Under the pieces are notes generated by a model. The model saw only the letters and a list, made by a program, of their open reading frames with translations. It did no database searches and was not told where the DNA came from. From DTQF01 sp038874185 (GTDB taxonomy: Archaea; Micrarchaeota; Micrarchaeia; CABMEP01): a stretch of DNA of 15,923 nt. Each line of letters starts with the position of its first letter. Position 1 is the first letter of the stretch. Below are positions 13,819 through 15,923 of the stretch, piece after piece. The position numbers and the translations under genes were made by a program. The stretch lies in assembly GCA_038874185.1 (NCBI GenBank), contig JAVZCX010000018.1, forward strand, positions 1 to 15,923, given 5' to 3'.

Positions 13819-15279
13819 ATGGAAAAAGAAGGAGCTAATCAAATAAATAAGAATTCGTTTACCCAAACCAATCAAGGTAAAAAGTCCACTATTATATGGA
13901 GTTCTCTTCTTTTATCAGCTTCCTTAATCATTTCTTCTCCTAAAATAGCTAATGCTGATTATGAAGCCCCAGAAGTATGTCCGAAAGGAAGCGGATTGTA
14001 TTTATTTACATTGCAACCGGGCGAGACATGCAGAGGTGAAAAATTCGGTAAAAACCTCTGTTCAGAATGCAGGACCAAAGATGGAAGAGTGCTGAACACA
14101 CCTATTGAAAGCATGCAAAAAAAGGTTGAAGCAGGAATCAATTCATCTGATTCTGATGAAGGAAAGAGATACACATCAAAGGAAGTGAAGGCCATAAAGG
14201 AAACATTAAGAAGATGGAATAAGGAAGAGCTTGAAAATCTGATCAAAAAGCTAAATGGAAATCTGGATGATGAAGAACGAACTATATTCAGGGGAGCGCT
14301 TGAGCACTGGCCAGACATAAAATATCATGCAATGAGACTCAGTATAGATCCAAGAATTACATACTTAGTTGCAGTTGCAGAATCAAGATTTGTGCAAAAG
14401 ATAGGAAAGTCTGGCGAATTGTCTCCAATGCAAATAATGCCGGACACAATGGCATTGATGTTTAATAGATATGGAAGAAATGATGAGTACATAAAAGGAT
14501 TGGTAAATAAGCGGAAAGACTGGAGGAAAGATACGACTGCTCAGATAATACTTGCGCTTTATTATCTAAGAGACGGAATAAGCACTGTAGCACCGATTGA
14601 TGCAAAGATTGAGCGCCTTAATGCAGAAGATCTCCTTATGATTTATCACTTTTATAATCGCGGCCATAACAAATATATTGTGAATAATTGGTGGCAAGGT
14701 GACAATTTCGCAACTTGTGTAAGCAAGTATCTCAGGCTTTATCCAGAAGTCGAAAAATTCATAGATGATTTTATACGTGTAAATAAAGAATCAGATTCAA
14801 TAATCAGCAAGACATGGAATTCTTATTTTCACATTCAGAATAAAAAGAAAAAGGACCAACAGATGAAAGAAGTCAAAAAAGAAGAGAAAGTAAAGAACGA
14901 AGCTAAAACAACCAATAAAAAAGAGATTAAGAAAGAAGAAAATGTCAAAAAAGAAACGAAGGATTCTGCTGTGATTACGAATAGTGGTGTAGTTACAAAT
15001 AATAAGCCAAAGAGTGAAGACATCTTTAAATCAAGCTCCATTGCGAAAACAGTTCCAAGATCCAGCACATCAAGTATAAAACCTCAACAAAAAACAAAGG
15101 AAGAGAATAAACAGCAGCAAATTATGCGACACCCACATAAGAAACAAACTGATTCAGATTCAAAGAAAAAGGATGAAATGAAAAGCGAAATTGAAAAGTA
15201 TAATGAAGAACTTGAGAGAATACGAAGTGTACTAAAAGAACTGAAAGAAAGACTAAATAATGATAATAAAAGCAACTAA
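13819..15279 (+). CDS. Secreted lysozyme-like lytic transglycosylase (SLT-domain) protein
   Basis: 486 aa. Residues 21-46 form a Sec signal peptide: KK, a hydrophobic core, then ANA before Asp47 as likely cleavage site; the 20-residue polar stretch before it is unusually long. Next is a small Cys-rich module (Cys54, 71, 81, 84). Residues about 170-310 match the SLT/goose-lysozyme-like fold: AVAESRF with probable catalytic Glu188, SPMQIMPDT (202-210) for the usual GLMQLMP, and YHFYNRG (276-282) for the AYNAG motif. Such enzymes cut the MurNAc-GlcNAc bond of bacterial murein. The tail is Lys/Glu-rich (about 341-384), Ser/Thr- and Gln-rich (385-440), then a predicted coiled coil (about 452-482); no membrane anchor follows. 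Substrate in an archaeon is unknown. A leaderless promoter precedes it. Viral or bacterial ancestry is possible. Confidence 0.82.
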   Translation: MEKEGANQINKNSFTQTNQGKKSTIIWSSLLLSASLIISSPKIANADYEAPEVCPKGSGLYLFTLQPGETCRGEKFGKNLCSECRTKDGRVLNTPIESMQKKVEAGINSSDSDEGKRYTSKEVKAIKETLRRWNKEELENLIKKLNGNLDDEERTIFRGALEHWPDIKYHAMRLSIDPRITYLVAVAESRFVQKIGKSGELSPMQIMPDTMALMFNRYGRNDEYIKGLVNKRKDWRKDTTAQIILALYYLRDGISTVAPIDAKIERLNAEDLLMIYHFYNRGHNKYIVNNWWQGDNFATCVSKYLRLYPEVEKFIDDFIRVNKESDSIISKTWNSYFHIQNKKKKDQQMKEVKKEEKVKNEAKTTNKKEIKKEENVKKETKDSAVITNSGVVTNNKPKSEDIFKSSSIAKTVPRSSTSSIKPQQKTKEENKQQQIMRHPHKKQTDSDSKKKDEMKSEIEKYNEELERIRSVLKELKERLNNDNKSN

Positions 15280-15333
15280 ATAAAAATCAATCGAATTTAG
15301 CTGAAAAGATTAAATCAGATTTTGGTGAAAAAA

Positions 15334-15923
15334 TCAATTAATAGCTATCCATATTAAATAATGATCAGACATGTCTAAAGTTATATTCTTTTCAATTCCG
15401 TAGTTTAGAAACTTTTCAACCACGGCTCTGTTTATGATTATTCTGTCATACGCACAATCGCTTTTACCAACTGTAGTATCTTCATCATCTTTTATCACCC
15501 AAATCCAATCTTTGAAATCTTTTTGTGAAACGTTATAAAATGAACAGTCTGCATTTAGGTCTCCGATTACTATTACTGGATAGCTTATGTTTCCAATCAA
15601 TCGTTCTAGATTTCTTATCTCATTTGGTGCGTCAGAAGGTTTTGCATGAAGAACATAAATTAGAACCCAATCATCCTTTTCTAATGAATTTCTAGCTGTG
15701 ATATTTAGGGCCAATGGCGGCCTTTCCCATCTATTTTGAATATCTGGATTGAAATCTAATATATTGTTAATTACAATCTTGCTTTTATTGTAAATGACCC
15801 CATATTCCTCTTTTATATTAGTTCTTCCTGCTCTGCTGCTTGTAAAGCATGAGAACCCTTCTAATTTTTCACATAGTCTCGCAAATGCGCTTCCATCCTC
15901 ATCCCTTATCTCCTGAATGAAAA
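15334..15923 (-). CDS. DNase I-like endonuclease (EEP family), 5' end outside the window
   Basis: The reading frame stays open to the window edge, so at least 196 residues are present and the N-terminus (and any signal peptide) is missing. Active-site motifs of the endonuclease/exonuclease/phosphatase fold are all visible: QEIRD (Glu, near 15909), KEEYGVIYN, YVLHAKP (His, near 15647), GDLNADC (Asp and Asn, 15547-15564), DTTV...CAYDRI and SDHYLIW near the end. The GDLNADC and CAYDRI forms are close to true DNase I rather than to exonuclease III or sphingomyelinases, so a metal-dependent DNA endonuclease is the best guess. A TTG at 15712-15714 is internal, not the start. It is convergent with the lysozyme-like gene, 54 nt apart. 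Confidence 0.85.
   Translation of the reverse strand, partial: FIQEIRDEDGSAFARLCEKLEGFSCFTSSRAGRTNIKEEYGVIYNKSKIVINNILDFNPDIQNRWERPPLALNITARNSLEKDDWVLIYVLHAKPSDAPNEIRNLERLIGNISYPVIVIGDLNADCSFYNVSQKDFKDWIWVIKDDEDTTVGKSDCAYDRIIINRAVVEKFLNYGIEKNITLDMSDHYLIWIAIN

Noticed and set aside
13819..15279. Pseudomurein endopeptidase
   Set aside because: The catalytic motifs are of the SLT/lysozyme type; no Cys-His-Asp protease triad of pseudomurein peptidases is seen.
15712..15714. TTG as start of the nuclease gene
   Set aside because: The frame continues upstream with QEIRD and KEEYGVIYN, conserved parts of the DNase I fold, to the window edge.

Overview
The window is archaeal. Evidence: a TFB gene (TFIIB homologue), archaeal-type HisRS and TrpRS, Trm1 tRNA methyltransferase, Mre11, KaiC/RAD55-type ATPases and an ADP-forming acetyl-CoA synthetase. 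Signals agree: TATA boxes about 26 nt before starts, a textbook BRE+TATA at 13782-13799, GGTG/GTGAT-type ribosome binding sites 5-7 nt before starts at most genes, and leaderless starts at a few. The DNA is AT-rich, with many AGA/AGG arginine and ATA isoleucine codons, and genes are closely packed. No marker settles the lineage. Small, simple versions of information-processing genes with substrate-level acetate/ATP metabolism would fit a DPANN-type or other small-genome archaeon (inference).

Layout. 1-1644 (+): end of the beta subunit and all of the alpha subunit of ADP-forming acetyl-CoA synthetase, which makes ATP from acetyl-CoA. 1700-2911 (-): Mre11-like nuclease, with no Rad50 in the window. 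3031-7639 (+): a run of a degenerate RecA/KaiC-like protein, HisRS, an unrecognised 171-aa protein, an intact single-domain KaiC-like ATPase and TrpRS; at least the first pair is tightly coupled. 7731-8210 (+): small polytopic membrane protein. 8303-8611 (-): stand-alone Rieske-type ferredoxin. 8703-9857 (+): Trm1, probably leaderless. 9880-11265 (-): TFB followed by an unrecognised helical protein. 11517-12602 (+): DUF155/RMND1-like protein with a C-terminal membrane anchor, meeting stop-to-stop a ZIP metal transporter (12603-13355, -). 13414-13758 (+): small helical protein that appears to share a palindromic TATA element with the ZIP gene.

The right end is the most unusual part. 13819-15279 (+) encodes a secreted protein with a Cys-rich N-terminal module, a lysozyme-like lytic transglycosylase (SLT) domain and a long charged tail ending in a probable coiled coil. 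Facing it is the 3' part of a DNase I-like nuclease (15334 to beyond the window end, -) with every recognisable catalytic motif. A murein-degrading enzyme beside a DNase in an archaeon, which should have no murein, suggests an activity directed at bacteria (attack, defence or scavenging); this is inference.

Intergenic DNA holds several short tandem duplications (32, 13, 13 and 9 bp units) and a recurring palindrome related to AAGATTTATAAATCTT that overlaps probable TATA boxes. I saw no tRNA, rRNA, CRISPR array or insertion sequence. No gap between genes exceeds about 250 bases.
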